A stretch of DNA of 64,000 nt from Rhodococcus sp. 06-235-1A (GCF_002258785.1 NZ_NOYI01000019.1:1-64000), one strand, 5' to 3'. Positions 8,952 to 18,534 are shown, counted from the first letter of the stretch. Numbers and translations are program-made. Notes: generated from the sequence alone by a model not told the origin.

Positions 8952-9466
8952 TGCGCACCCTGCCCGGCGGAGGCGAACTCCTGCGCCGCAGGCGGTGTCT
9001 CGGAGTTCGGTGCGGGGTCGGTATGCGGGGGAGTAGCGGCGTCGGGCGACTCGCCCGAACCGGGCTTGTCCGCGTCGGTGGCGGTGCTCGCAACACCGAT
9101 GCGCACCGGCCGCTTCTTGCGTCCCGATCCTGTCGAGGCCGGCTTCGGGGACGCGATGACAGAGGTCGGCACCGTCAACCCCATCTCCCGCAACTGCTGC
9201 GCCGTCCATCCACCGTCGAGCGCGGCCCGCAACGCGGTAGTGACCGCGTCCTTGGCCTTCTCGACGGACTTGGCAGAGGACCGTTTCGCGGCCTGGGCTT
9301 CCTTGATCGCCGCGTCGGCGGCCGTACGCGCTTTCGCGTCGTCTGCTTCGGCCTCGACGACCTTCTGCTGTGCGTCGGTGATCGCCTCGACCTTCGCGAT
9401 GCGCTCGTTGATCGCCGCTTCGGCGGCCGCGCGGATCGCGTCCTTGTCCAACGGGGTGACAGTCAT
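8948..9466 (-). CDS. Coiled-coil hypothetical protein, first gene of an overlapping trio
   Basis: The ATG at 9466 follows GAAAGG with good spacing and opens a 172-residue protein. Residues 5-80 are alanine- and charge-rich heptads, a probable coiled coil. They are followed by a helix with W and the motif TAQQLREMGL, which resembles a DNA-binding turn. A disordered tail rich in P, T, S and G ends the protein. It could be a structural or DNA-bridging protein, but this is inference from composition. The frame runs further upstream to 9892 without typical coding composition. Confidence 0.6.
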   Translation of the reverse strand: MTVTPLDKDAIRAAAEAAINERIAKVEAITDAQQKVVEAEADDAKARTAADAAIKEAQAAKRSSAKSVEKAKDAVTTALRAALDGGWTAQQLREMGLTVPTSVIASPKPASTGSGRKKRPVRIGVASTATDADKPGSGESPDAATPPHTDPAPNSETPPAAQEFASAGQGAQ

Positions 9467-9888
9467 GTGTGTGGGCCTTTCTCGTCGAACCGACCGCCCG
9501 CAGACACGGGGAGAGTCGGTGAGGGTGCACGTGATCAACGTTCGGCGGAGGGCCCACACGGCACCGCCAGAACGCACTGCAAACTCTACCGCCCAGGCGT
9601 CGCAGACGACAGCGGACGGACGAGACGACCTACCTGCCCGACCGGTGCACGGCCCGGCGGGGGAGTCATCGACGAGGGAGGGGATCGGGTGCGGTGCCCC
9701 CAACTGTGCACCGGCCTTCATCCTCATGTGGATGCCCGAGATTCCTCCCACCGCTCCGCTCGATCTCAGGCACCCACAATCGGGGCCGGACACACAGATA
9801 GGGGACATCGCACCCATACGGTGCTCACGTGGGACCGGCGGGCGAGGGCTCGTCCGGTGGTCCCGTCGAGGTTCCGACAGTGGGGTGT

Positions 9889-10191
9889 TCACGACGACGT
9901 CGAGTCATCGCTCTCAGGAACAGCTCTGACGATCTGACGTGCGGACATCAGCCGCTCGGCCTCTACCAGATCCACGCCGACTAGCTCCGCCGCACGGGGC
10001 ACAGATCCCTCTGACGTCGACAGCCGTTCCAACTCGGCAGCCATCACCTGTTCGGCGGCGTCCCGTTGTGCCCGCGCTGCAACGAATCGCCGCGCCGCCC
10101 TCTCGCGCTCCCGCACCGCTGTACCCGCCTGGCGGGTGGCCTTCTGCCATCCCCGCTCACGGGCGGCTACCCGATCTCCTGTCGACCCCAT
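9889..10191 (-). CDS. Small coiled-coil protein divergent from the relaxase
   Basis: The 100-residue product is arginine- and alanine-rich over residues 5-55, probably one long amphipathic helix. A short helix-turn-helix-like segment follows (PRAAELVGVDLVEAERLM) and then an acidic tail. It is transcribed away from the relaxase gene, with the presumed oriT between them. That position and composition suit a relaxosome accessory or regulator. No close family is recognised, so the role is inferred from context. Confidence 0.6.
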   Translation of the reverse strand: MGSTGDRVAARERGWQKATRQAGTAVRERERAARRFVAARAQRDAAEQVMAAELERLSTSEGSVPRAAELVGVDLVEAERLMSARQIVRAVPESDDSTSS

Positions 10192-10402
10192 GACCCCGTT
10201 GCCTCTCGATCTCCTGACCCCCGCGACCCCAGCTCCGACCGCCCCAAGTCTGTGGCCTGGCCGAAGACATCTGAGGGCTTGGCCTTACTGCACAGGCTTC
10301 GCCTGCCAAAAGCCTAGGTGATTTACACACCTCTTGCTGAATTTCAGACTTTGGGGGGTTCCGGCCTTCCGCCTGCCCGCCTGCGGCGTCTAGGGTGGCG
10401 GT
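10192..10402. other. Candidate origin of transfer (oriT) between divergent mobilisation genes
   Basis: This 211-base gap separates the relaxase gene from the divergent coiled-coil gene. It contains short inverted repeats: CAGGC/GCCTG around a 3-base loop (10293-10305) and AGGTG/CACCT around a 7-base AT-rich spacer (10316-10332). CCCCAAGTCT and AGACTTTGGGG form a longer-range inverted pair. The segment from 10316 to 10355 is locally AT-richer than its surroundings. MobF origins are usually next to their relaxase gene and carry such repeats. The nick site is not identifiable by eye. Confidence 0.4.
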
Positions 10403-13400
10403 GTGATGACGCTCCACGTACTGCACGCGGGCGATGGCTACGAGTACCTGACCAAGCAGGTGGCCACCGCTGACCGCGAACGGGAGCACGGCCAAGATCT
10501 GACCGATTACTACACCGCGCACGGCACACCGCCGGGTGTCTGGTTCGGTGCGGGCCTGGACAATCTGGAGCAGATGCAGGCCGGGATCGACCCGACTGCG
10601 GGGCCGTCGATCACCGGCGGTGGGCAGGTGTCCGAGCCGCAGATGAAAGCGTTGTTCGGTAGCGGGCTGCATCCGAACGCCTCGGCGTTGATCGAAGATT
10701 CAATTACCAAGGGCGCGAACGAGAAGGCCGCGCTCAAAGCAGCCCGCCTGGGCCGTAAGTTCCCCGAATTCTCCAACGACATCGAACTGCTCCGCGAGCA
10801 CAAGGCAGCGGTGGGGGAGTTCCGTAGGGAGCACGGGCACGCGCCGTCGAAAGCGCAGTCGCAGCAGATCATGGACGAGGTCGGTACCCGGTTGTTCACC
10901 GACGGCCACGGCCGCCCGCCGGAAGATCAGCGCGAGCTCCGTTCGTGGATCAGCGCGCAGAAGTCCCGCGTCCGCCAGCCCGTGGCCGGCTACGACCTGG
11001 TGTTCACCCCACCGAAAAGCGTGTCGGTGATGTGGGCGCTCGCCGACGACGGGACCCGCCGAGAAATCGAGCGCATCCACAAAGAGACCGTCACCGACGC
11101 CCTCGGCTGGATCGAGAAGGAAGCGTGCTTCACCCGTACCGGCAACACCAGCCAGGAAGTCCAGGACACCACCGGTCTGGTCGCGACCCTCTACGACCAT
11201 TACGACTCCCGCGCCGGGGATCCGAACCTGCACACCCACGCCGTCGTCTCGATCAAGGTCTGCACCGAATCCGACGGTAAATGGCGGGCCCTCGACGGGT
11301 CGATCCTGCACCGGTACGCGGTGCCGGCCTCGCAGCGCTACAACGCCACCATCATGTCCAAGCTGCATACCGAACTCGGTTTTTCCCTCGCTGCCCGCTC
11401 CACCGGTCACGGCCGGCAGGACGTCGTCGAAATCGAGCAGGTCCCGCGTGAGCTGTGCGAGATGTTCTCCTCACGCCGCAGTCAGATCGAAACGCGCAGA
11501 GACCAGCTCGTCGCCGAGTACCGCGCCGAACACGGCCGGATGCCGTCCCCGAAAGCGATGTACTCGCTCTACCAACAGGCGAACCTCGACACCCGCGCCG
11601 GCAAGCAGGAACCGCAGACGTTGCGCGAGATGCAGAACGCCTGGCTCACCCGGTCCGCGCAGATCCTCGGCACCCCACGCGAGGTCGACGCCCTCGCCGC
11701 GGGGTGGCAACAGGTCCAACGAGAGCACGCCTCCGGTGTGCGCGAGGTCGGCGAGCACATGCGCACCCTCGATTCCCTCGACGAGGAGGTCGAGCGCGTG
11801 CTCGAACGCCTCGAAGACAAGCGATCGAACTGGGCGATCACCCACGTCCACTCCGCCGTCGATGCGAACTTCGCCGCCGTCGCGTTCACCGACGACACCG
11901 CACGGCGCGCCGCCACTGCCGCCGTGATCGACCGTGTCCTCGCAACATCGGTACACATGCCGCTCCCAGAGCTGCCCGAAGCTCCGACGGCGCTGCGCCG
12001 CCGCGACGGCGAGTTCATCCTCACCCGCCCCGGCACCGCCCTGCACACCTCGCACACCGTCCTCGCCGCAGAACGTTCCCTGCTCGACGCCGCACAGACC
12101 CCGGTCGCCTACATCGCTCCGCAGGCCGCGCTCGACAAGGTCATCACCGCCGCCGCGAAAGGCAAGGACGGACGCACTCTCAACGCCGGGCAACGTGAAC
12201 TCGCGGAACATTTCGTCGGTAGCGGCACCCTTGTTGCGGTCGGTATCGGACCGGCCGGCACCGGCAAGACCACCGCCATGAAGGCCGTCGCCGACACGTG
12301 GAAGAAGGCCGGATATCAGGTCATCGCACTCGCACCGTCGGCCGTCGCAGCGGAAACCCTCGGTGAGGAAATCGGGGTCACCGCGCACACTCTCGCCACC
12401 CTGACCTACCCGTGGCGAGGCAAGAACGGCGACGAACCCCTGACCCTGTCCGACCGGATCGACATTCGCCCCGGTGCGATGCTGCTCGTCGACGAAGCCT
12501 CCCTCGCTTCGACCAAAGACCTCGCCGCCATCACCGAGATCGCTGCAGCCAAAGGCGCGGTCGTGCGTTTGCTCGGTGACCCGAACCAGCTCGACGCCGT
12601 CGAAACGGGCGGTGCGTTGCGGCTGCTCGCCGAAGAGACTCGCGCGCCCGAACTGACCACCGTTGTGCGGTTCGGCAGCGACACCGAACAGGCCGAGAAT
12701 TCGCTCGATCTGCGGCACGGCGACCCGGCCAGTCTCGAGATGTTCTACCAACGCGGATGGGTCCACACCGGCACTGCCGCGGAGATGAAGGACGCCGCCG
12801 CCGGGGCGTACCTCGCCGACATCGCAGCCGGTAAGTCCTCGCTCGTCATGCTCTCCACCGGCGAGGACGTCCGCACCGTCAACCTCGCCATCCAAGAGCA
12901 CTTCCGTAGCCAGGGAACGGTGAAGTCCCGCCGCACCGCCGAGCTGTCGGACGAGCTCACCGCAGGGGTCGGAGATACCGTCCTCACCCGCAAGAACGCA
13001 CGGTGGCTGCGCACCAAGGGTGGTCGGCGACGGAACATGTTCGTCCGCAACGGTGACCTGTGGACCGTCACCGCAGTCGGCAAAGACGGCTCGCTGACCG
13101 TCCGCAGCAAAACCCACGACGGCACGGTCACCCTGCCGGCCGACTACGTGTCCGGCTTGACCGAACTCGGCTACGCCGCCACCGTGCACCGCAGCCAAGG
13201 CATCACCGTCGACACCTCCCACACCGCGCTCAGCCCCACCACAGACCGGGCCGGGCTCTATGTCGCGGCCACCCGCGGGCGCACCAACAACGAGCTGTAC
13301 GTGCCCGTCGAACCGGGCGTCACACTCGACACCGAGGGAATGCACCTCTCGGAGATCGACACCCCGAACTCCCGCGAGGTCCTCACCGGCATCCTCGCCA

Positions 13401-14968
13401 ACGACAACGGCCACAAGGCCGCCATCACCGCGATACGCGACGCCGCCGAACACGCGAACAGCCCCGACCGGCTCCGCGAGGCATACCTCGCCGCCCACAC
13501 CCGGCTTCGTGATCACTGGCTCGACACCGTCCTCGACCGGGCACTCCCGGCAGCGCTTCTGGCGACCGCGCAAGCCGAACACCCCGGAAGCCTCGCAGCA
13601 CTGCGCGCGACCCTCGCCGAGATCCACGACCGCGGCGACAGCGCCCGCCACGTCCTCGTCGACGCACTCGCCGCCGGCGAGCTCCACACCGCACGCGACG
13701 TCGCGAGAGTGCTCAACTCACGGATCATCGAGGCACGCAGCTCCACCGACACCACCGACACCACCGACACGGTGGCCGGCGCTACCGGGCGACCGGAACA
13801 CGAGCTGCCCCCGCTCCCGCCGCGCACACCCGGCACCGACAAAGAGCTCGACGATTACGCCCGACTCGTCGCCGACCGCTACACCACCGTTCGGCCGGCA
13901 CCCGCCGAAACCGATGGCATCGGCCGACGGATCCGCGACTACGACGCTGCCCACGCCGAACTCGACGCTGCACGAGTCCAGCGCCCCATCCAGGCCGCGT
14001 TCGAACCCGCGACCGCCGAACGCCTCATCGCCGAACCCGGCGTGCACCGACTCGGCCGACACCTGCGCACCGCAGCGCTGGCGGGACTGTCACCGGAGAA
14101 CGTTCTCGCCTGGCACGCCCAGCAACTGACCACACGCGGCGACGACGTCACCGCCCGCGCCCTCATCAAAGACCTCGTACCCGCCGTCACCGACGCGGCC
14201 GAACGCGCGAACACCAGGTGGCTCGCCGAGCACGAAGACACGATGCGCGAGCACTTCCCGATCGCGATGGCCACCGCAGCACGTAGCGACGACCCCCGGT
14301 GGAACACCGCTATCGCCCGAATGCGGGAACTGACCGCACACGGCGGCTACGACCTCGACGAGCTGTGCCGCGACATCCACACCGCCACACACCCCGGCGT
14401 CCTCGCCGGAGGCATCGTCGACGCACTCGACGACATCGCGCCCACACACCGGACACCGGTCGACCAGGACGCACCGCACTGGGTGCCGTCACCGGACCTC
14501 GACGCCCACCTCGTCGATCCCGTCCTAGGCGAGCAACTCGACAACCGATACGACGACATCGCCGCCGAGCACGCCGCCGCCGTCGACCGCATCGCCGCCG
14601 TCCCCGACCCGGCCTCGACCCCGGACCTCGAATTCACCCGCCACCTCGAACAGCGGCCCGACGACGACGCCCTCGCGGCCGAATGGAATCGCACCGCCGC
14701 TGAGATCGCCGCCTACCGAGACCGCTACCAGATCACCGACACCACCTCGATCGCCGGCGACCGACCCGAGAACCGGGCCGAGCACGCGCCGTACAACACC
14801 GTCCACACGAACATCGACACCCTGCACGACCACATTGAGCAGCAACGACGCGACGAGCACGAAGAACAGCAGCGACTACAGCGCGAGGCCGAGAACATCG
14901 AGCACCACCACACCATCGCGCAGCAGAACATCGAACACGGACACCAGCGGCGCGGCCCGCGGCTGTAA
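10403..14968 (+). CDS. MobF-type relaxase-helicase (TraA-like)
   Basis: This 1521-residue protein nicks DNA at oriT and unwinds the transferred strand. The N-terminal TrwC-type relaxase domain (about 1-400) has clustered tyrosines near residue 13 (DGYEYL) and 34 (DYY) as candidate nucleophiles and the metal-binding H-T-H near 274 (DPNLHTHAVV). A RecD-like helicase follows, with Walker A near 615 (GPAGTGKTTAMK), Walker B near 695 (LLVDEASL) and a C-terminal helicase motif near 925 (ATVHRSQGITVD). The last 500 residues are charged and helical, likely for binding partners. Either the GTG at 10403 or the ATG at 10406 could be the start; AGGGTGG lies just upstream. Confidence 0.95.
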   Translation: MMTLHVLHAGDGYEYLTKQVATADREREHGQDLTDYYTAHGTPPGVWFGAGLDNLEQMQAGIDPTAGPSITGGGQVSEPQMKALFGSGLHPNASALIEDSITKGANEKAALKAARLGRKFPEFSNDIELLREHKAAVGEFRREHGHAPSKAQSQQIMDEVGTRLFTDGHGRPPEDQRELRSWISAQKSRVRQPVAGYDLVFTPPKSVSVMWALADDGTRREIERIHKETVTDALGWIEKEACFTRTGNTSQEVQDTTGLVATLYDHYDSRAGDPNLHTHAVVSIKVCTESDGKWRALDGSILHRYAVPASQRYNATIMSKLHTELGFSLAARSTGHGRQDVVEIEQVPRELCEMFSSRRSQIETRRDQLVAEYRAEHGRMPSPKAMYSLYQQANLDTRAGKQEPQTLREMQNAWLTRSAQILGTPREVDALAAGWQQVQREHASGVREVGEHMRTLDSLDEEVERVLERLEDKRSNWAITHVHSAVDANFAAVAFTDDTARRAATAAVIDRVLATSVHMPLPELPEAPTALRRRDGEFILTRPGTALHTSHTVLAAERSLLDAAQTPVAYIAPQAALDKVITAAAKGKDGRTLNAGQRELAEHFVGSGTLVAVGIGPAGTGKTTAMKAVADTWKKAGYQVIALAPSAVAAETLGEEIGVTAHTLATLTYPWRGKNGDEPLTLSDRIDIRPGAMLLVDEASLASTKDLAAITEIAAAKGAVVRLLGDPNQLDAVETGGALRLLAEETRAPELTTVVRFGSDTEQAENSLDLRHGDPASLEMFYQRGWVHTGTAAEMKDAAAGAYLADIAAGKSSLVMLSTGEDVRTVNLAIQEHFRSQGTVKSRRTAELSDELTAGVGDTVLTRKNARWLRTKGGRRRNMFVRNGDLWTVTAVGKDGSLTVRSKTHDGTVTLPADYVSGLTELGYAATVHRSQGITVDTSHTALSPTTDRAGLYVAATRGRTNNELYVPVEPGVTLDTEGMHLSEIDTPNSREVLTGILANDNGHKAAITAIRDAAEHANSPDRLREAYLAAHTRLRDHWLDTVLDRALPAALLATAQAEHPGSLAALRATLAEIHDRGDSARHVLVDALAAGELHTARDVARVLNSRIIEARSSTDTTDTTDTVAGATGRPEHELPPLPPRTPGTDKELDDYARLVADRYTTVRPAPAETDGIGRRIRDYDAAHAELDAARVQRPIQAAFEPATAERLIAEPGVHRLGRHLRTAALAGLSPENVLAWHAQQLTTRGDDVTARALIKDLVPAVTDAAERANTRWLAEHEDTMREHFPIAMATAARSDDPRWNTAIARMRELTAHGGYDLDELCRDIHTATHPGVLAGGIVDALDDIAPTHRTPVDQDAPHWVPSPDLDAHLVDPVLGEQLDNRYDDIAAEHAAAVDRIAAVPDPASTPDLEFTRHLEQRPDDDALAAEWNRTAAEIAAYRDRYQITDTTSIAGDRPENRAEHAPYNTVHTNIDTLHDHIEQQRRDEHEEQQRLQREAENIEHHHTIAQQNIEHGHQRRGPRL

Positions 14969-15007
14969 GCGCGGGCCGGTCGCACTCGTGGCCATCGGTG
15001 AGACCGC

Positions 15008-15044
15008 GTGTGAGGCCGCCCGCCACGCGGACGGCCTCATACAC
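15008..15044. terminator. Bidirectional hairpin terminator after the relaxase gene
   Basis: The arms TGAGGCCG (15011-15018) and CGGCCTCA (15032-15039) pair perfectly and the pairing continues outward through GTG/CAC with a small bulge. It lies 40 bases after the relaxase stop and immediately beyond the stop of the convergent small gene, so it could stop transcription from both sides. Confidence 0.6.
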
Positions 15045-15052
15045 GCCGTGGG

Positions 15053-15244
15053 CTACTTTCTCGTCAGAGCACCCAGTACGGCGGCGAAGATCGTTGCTCC
15101 AATGGATGGGTCCCGCGAGAAGTACGTAGCGGTCGCACCCATAAGTCCCGCAACTGCAAATGCGGCAGGAGTCGTCAGTGACGGAAAGAGGTTCCGTCCG
15201 GCCTGGTCAGGATCGTCGTTCGATCCGTTCGGTGTGTTGTTCAT
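15053..15244 (-). CDS. Small membrane-associated protein (63 aa)
   Basis: An ATG at 15244 gives 63 residues. A polar N terminus rich in N, D and P is followed by a hydrophobic run (AAFAVAGLMGATATYF) and a second (IGATIFAAVLGALT), consistent with a two-helix membrane hairpin ending in a basic tail. No strong ribosome-binding site is seen. It converges on the relaxase gene. No family is recognised. Confidence 0.4.
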   Translation of the reverse strand: MNNTPNGSNDDPDQAGRNLFPSLTTPAAFAVAGLMGATATYFSRDPSIGATIFAAVLGALTRK

Positions 15245-15417
15245 GCAGACAACTGTGGCGGGCTCTGGAGCTGCACGCACGCCGCTCGGAGTACCGTGGT
15301 GGCCGGTCACCGGGTCTAGGCTGGCCGGACATAGCCCCGTTACTCTTATCTACTTTAACGTTGCAATGTCCGGTTCCCGCAGCACCGGCTACATCGGTAC
15401 TAATTCGAGGAGATCTG

Positions 15418-16671
15418 ATGGTTGACATGGCGAAATCGGAGGATCTCGGCGAGCCCGAGAACAGCGACGTTACCGACACCGGGGAGCCGTCGGCAATCCC
15501 CAAACGGGTGTTCGCTCAAAAGTTCACCGCGGAGCAACAGGCGAAACTCGCGCGTCAGGAGCAGTACAACAAAGCAGTGTTCGAGGGATGGGAGGCGCGC
15601 AGGACCGCTCGTCGCGAGGCCCTGCTGGCTCGCAAGGACGCGGTGAAAGCAGCAACCAAGGAATACAGCCTGCTCGGCCTCGGCAGCCAATACGAAGACG
15701 TCAGGTTCGAGGACGTCAGAATCCGGACTCCGTTCGTCCGACTCGATCCGAAACGCCCTCTTCGCGCCCCCGGCGAGAAGTATGTTCGCTCAACAGATCT
15801 GGACACCCGACCTGCGTCCACCCGCTTGATCAACCGTAAGAACTCGGCACTGAGGGTTCTGATGTCGGCGATTTACGTAGCGCACCTCGAGTTCGAGGCC
15901 GGCAAGACGTTCGTCAACAAGCACCCCAACGTGTTCGGCGAACCGGAGCTCGCGGCGTGGTGGAAGCTTTGTGGTCTTCATGTCAAACCAACTTCACCTG
16001 CTCGAATCAATCGCGAACGAGGTCGGGCGCTGAACCGGGCGCTGTCCGTGCTGCACGATGTCGGGCTGGTGCACACCGGATCGGACCCGGTGGCGGGAAG
16101 GTTCAAGAACTGGATTCTGAACTCCGAGGCCGGAAACGGTCGACGGTACACAGTGCCGGCGGAAAGGCGCAGTCCCGAGACCGTGCGCGTACCGCGCGCA
16201 TTTTTCGCCCGCGGCTGGCACCTCGTCCTCGAACCGGGCGAGATAGCCACCTTCCTGGCAATCGTCGAATTCACCCAGCGTATGGAGGGGCAGCCGCGCT
16301 CGTCGAAAAAAGACATCGGCGTGGCCCTCGGAGAAACGATTCGATGGGAACGCTATGGACTCAGCGAGGACACCTACCTGGAAGCGATCCATGCTCTGGA
16401 CGAGTTCGGGCTGATCGATGTATTCGACCCGATGCCGAACCGCCGACGTGGAAAGTTGAATCCCTCGCGGAATCTGATTCCGGCAGGTGAAGAGTCCGAC
16501 GAGCAAGTGCCCTACCGAGTGATCTATCCACCGCCGCCGGACTCGGTGACGGCACCCTTCGCAACCGATGCCGTCGACGTCGTCCTGAGTCGCCTTGCGT
16601 ACCCCGTGCCGCTCTGGCTGGAGGATCTGCCGGTCGACGACCGCGTGGCCGAACGTTTGTTGGGGAAATGA
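15418..16671 (+). CDS. Putative winged-helix DNA-binding / replication initiator-like protein
   Basis: A GAGGAG site eight bases before the ATG at 15418 defines a 417-residue soluble protein. The first 90 residues are charged and helical. The region around 190-230 (RGRALNRALSVLHDVGLV) and the region around 300-340 (GLSEDTYLEAIHALDEFGLI) both look like winged-helix modules, as in plasmid Rep proteins that bind iterons. Iterons were not found nearby by eye. Alternatives are a plasmid transcription regulator or an unrelated DNA-binding protein. It has a different strand and no overlap with the transfer operon. Confidence 0.45.
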   Translation: MVDMAKSEDLGEPENSDVTDTGEPSAIPKRVFAQKFTAEQQAKLARQEQYNKAVFEGWEARRTARREALLARKDAVKAATKEYSLLGLGSQYEDVRFEDVRIRTPFVRLDPKRPLRAPGEKYVRSTDLDTRPASTRLINRKNSALRVLMSAIYVAHLEFEAGKTFVNKHPNVFGEPELAAWWKLCGLHVKPTSPARINRERGRALNRALSVLHDVGLVHTGSDPVAGRFKNWILNSEAGNGRRYTVPAERRSPETVRVPRAFFARGWHLVLEPGEIATFLAIVEFTQRMEGQPRSSKKDIGVALGETIRWERYGLSEDTYLEAIHALDEFGLIDVFDPMPNRRRGKLNPSRNLIPAGEESDEQVPYRVIYPPPPDSVTAPFATDAVDVVLSRLAYPVPLWLEDLPVDDRVAERLLGK

Positions 16672-16693
16672 GGAAGTCCAGAGGCGGTCCAGG

Positions 16694-17437
16694 TCATCTC
16701 CGGCGCATGTACGGCTTTGTTTCGAGGATCTGGTCGAGGGCGGACTGATCTCTCGCCCAGTCACGAAGGTTGTCGTCGAAGTAGCCGATCAGCGCGATGG
16801 CATTGTCGAACTTGTTCTTGATGAAATTGCCCGATTCGAAGCAGATGGGCTCGTGGTGGGCAATCCTGTTGCGCACCGTGTGCAGTGGGTTGACCACCTG
16901 ACGCAGAAACGCCATGTCGTTGCTAGTTTTGCCGCGCGGCGCGTTGTCGAAGCCTCGCCTGATTCGAGTCCCGAACTTTATTTCCTTGTCTCCCGAAACC
17001 ATGAACTTCCAGAACCCGAAGTCCACAGCAGCAATCACGTCATCCGCGCCGATGTCCGCGACTCTCTCGAACCCGCCTTTGCCCTTGCCGACCCGCTTCT
17101 TCAGCTTCCCGTACGCCTTGGACAGGTCCTCGAAGCAACTGCCCATTTCCGATGTACCCTCAGGGACTTCCAGCGCGTAAAAGACCCAATCGTCTTCCCT
17201 GCGCAGCTGCTCGTGCCGCTCGCTGAGCGAGATGTCGATCGCATGGCGAAGTGTCACCTCGGCGTGACAGATCACCTCCCACAACGCTGTGGACGCCTTG
17301 AGGTTCCATCGATACAGATCGAGCGCACCCTCGACCTTGCGGTGCCCCGCTGCGTCCAGGTATTTCTGCATCCGAGCGTGGGGCATCGACTCGAAGACGA
17401 AGTCCAGGTTCACCTCGCCTGCGGCCGTGCTTGTCAC
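16694..17437 (-). CDS. Abi_2/AbiD-AbiF-like abortive infection protein (HEPN)
   Basis: The 247-residue protein matches the Abi_2 (AbiD/F) pattern. An N-terminal W/Y-rich helical region (LYRWNLKASTALWEVICHAE) is followed by charged helices and, near residue 190, the HEPN RNase signature R-N-R-I-A-H-H-E, which fits the R-x4-6-H consensus. HEPN Abi proteins are thought to halt growth of phage-infected cells by cutting RNA. No toxin-neutralising partner is adjacent on the same strand. The gene sits with a regulator and a secreted protein in a small cargo block between the replication-like gene and the transfer operon. Confidence 0.8.
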   Translation of the reverse strand: MTSTAAGEVNLDFVFESMPHARMQKYLDAAGHRKVEGALDLYRWNLKASTALWEVICHAEVTLRHAIDISLSERHEQLRREDDWVFYALEVPEGTSEMGSCFEDLSKAYGKLKKRVGKGKGGFERVADIGADDVIAAVDFGFWKFMVSGDKEIKFGTRIRRGFDNAPRGKTSNDMAFLRQVVNPLHTVRNRIAHHEPICFESGNFIKNKFDNAIALIGYFDDNLRDWARDQSALDQILETKPYMRRR

Positions 17438-17534
17438 CCGTGCTCCTGCCTGCTAGCATTTCCGCCGAAGGCTGACGGATCATCGGTTATCTTAAAGGTG
17501 GTAATCGTCCGCAGTTGCGTGACCCTTGAACATA

Positions 17535-17565
17535 CTCAACCCCGCCACTCTGTGGCGGGGTTGAG
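17535..17565 (-). terminator. Strong hairpin terminator downstream of the XRE/NBR1-Ig gene
   Basis: A perfect 14-bp inverted repeat (17535-17548 and 17552-17565) built on CTCAACCCCGCCAC has a 3-base loop. It lies 27 bases beyond the stop of the minus-strand gene at 17592 and upstream of the Abi_2 gene, so it should separate their transcripts. There is no T-tract on the minus strand, typical of GC-rich terminators. Confidence 0.7.
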
Positions 17566-17591
17566 TTCTTTCGAACGGTGCAATTGGCGGT

Positions 17592-18380
17592 TCACAGTCC
17601 CCGAACGTCGCGTGACCCATCGGCGGCCGAGCGGGGAGTGAGTCCCTCTACGACCGTGATCGCCAACAAGACGCCTTCCGGGGTGGTGTTCGGGTAGTAC
17701 AGGCGGCCGTGCGCGTCACTCATCTTGAAATTGGCTTGCGAGCTCCCGGGCAGCACGTGGGCTTTGCATTCCACTGCGATGTCGCAGAGTTCACCGGGTG
17801 CGGTGTCGGGGATCGGCGTGAGGCTGGGGGTTGCGACCTGGCTGGAACCGCCGAGAGGGCCCATCCGTTTGATGTAGCGGTCTTCCCAGTGGACCGATCC
17901 ACCGTTTCGGACGCGCCAGATCTTCGTGAAGCGTTCGCCGGGAGCCATCAGTGTCCCGTCCGGAATCGTGATGTCGGCGACCCACAGAGACACATCCCCG
18001 GGCTCGAGGTGTAGATCCGCAGGCGTGAGCTCGGTCGACAGCGCTCCGGTCGTCGGGTCGTGGGAGCGGCCGATGCGGTCAGCGGTCTTTCGGTCCTTTT
18101 CCTCCTGGGCATCACGAAACAGAGACAGCAGCAAGCCGTTCCAGCCGAGAGCCTGATCGAGCGCCGTGGCCAACGCTGGGCTCGGACGCAGGATGCCGCG
18201 TTCGATCTGGCTGAGGCTTCCTGGTGTACACCCCACCCGCTCCGCGAGCTCGGTCTGCTTCAAGCCCGCGATCGCACGTCCCGATCGCACGTGATTGGCG
18301 AAGCGTCCGAGCGCATCGGTGGGTGGATCGAGCTTCTTCGGTGGCCGACCCCGCCCACGCGTGCTCTTACCCTCGTCCAT
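17592..18380 (-). CDS. XRE-family regulator fused to an NBR1-Ig-like domain, with AT-hook
   Basis: The 262-residue protein has three parts. Residues 8-15 (RGRGRPPKK) form an AT-hook. An XRE helix-turn-helix at about 28-80 (LKQTELAERVGCTPGSLSQIE) gives sequence-specific DNA binding. A beta-rich C-terminal domain at about 120-240 includes the GERFTKIWRVRNGG strand pair and a W typical of NBR1-Ig-like (FW) domains. That domain mediates protein interactions in autophagy receptors and is found fused to XRE domains in actinobacteria, where its role is unknown. There are no transmembrane helices. It probably regulates its own gene or the divergent secreted-protein gene. Confidence 0.75.
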   Translation of the reverse strand: MDEGKSTRGRGRPPKKLDPPTDALGRFANHVRSGRAIAGLKQTELAERVGCTPGSLSQIERGILRPSPALATALDQALGWNGLLLSLFRDAQEEKDRKTADRIGRSHDPTTGALSTELTPADLHLEPGDVSLWVADITIPDGTLMAPGERFTKIWRVRNGGSVHWEDRYIKRMGPLGGSSQVATPSLTPIPDTAPGELCDIAVECKAHVLPGSSQANFKMSDAHGRLYYPNTTPEGVLLAITVVEGLTPRSAADGSRDVRGL

Positions 18381-18534
18381 GACGGTGCTCCCCCCTGGCG
18401 TCGCGCGAGTGCGCGAGGCGATCCATTAATTTAGCGGGTGCGTCATAAATATGTGCGGGTGCAGTCTTGTCCCACGGGATCGGAAACGGTGAAAAGCCTT
18501 TTGCCGACAGTGTTCTCGGGATGAGGAGAGTCCA

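Noticed and set aside
11471..13687. A 738-codon minus-strand frame inside the relaxase gene
   Set aside because: It is rich in G, V, D and R with no domains and lies fully opposite the well-supported relaxase.
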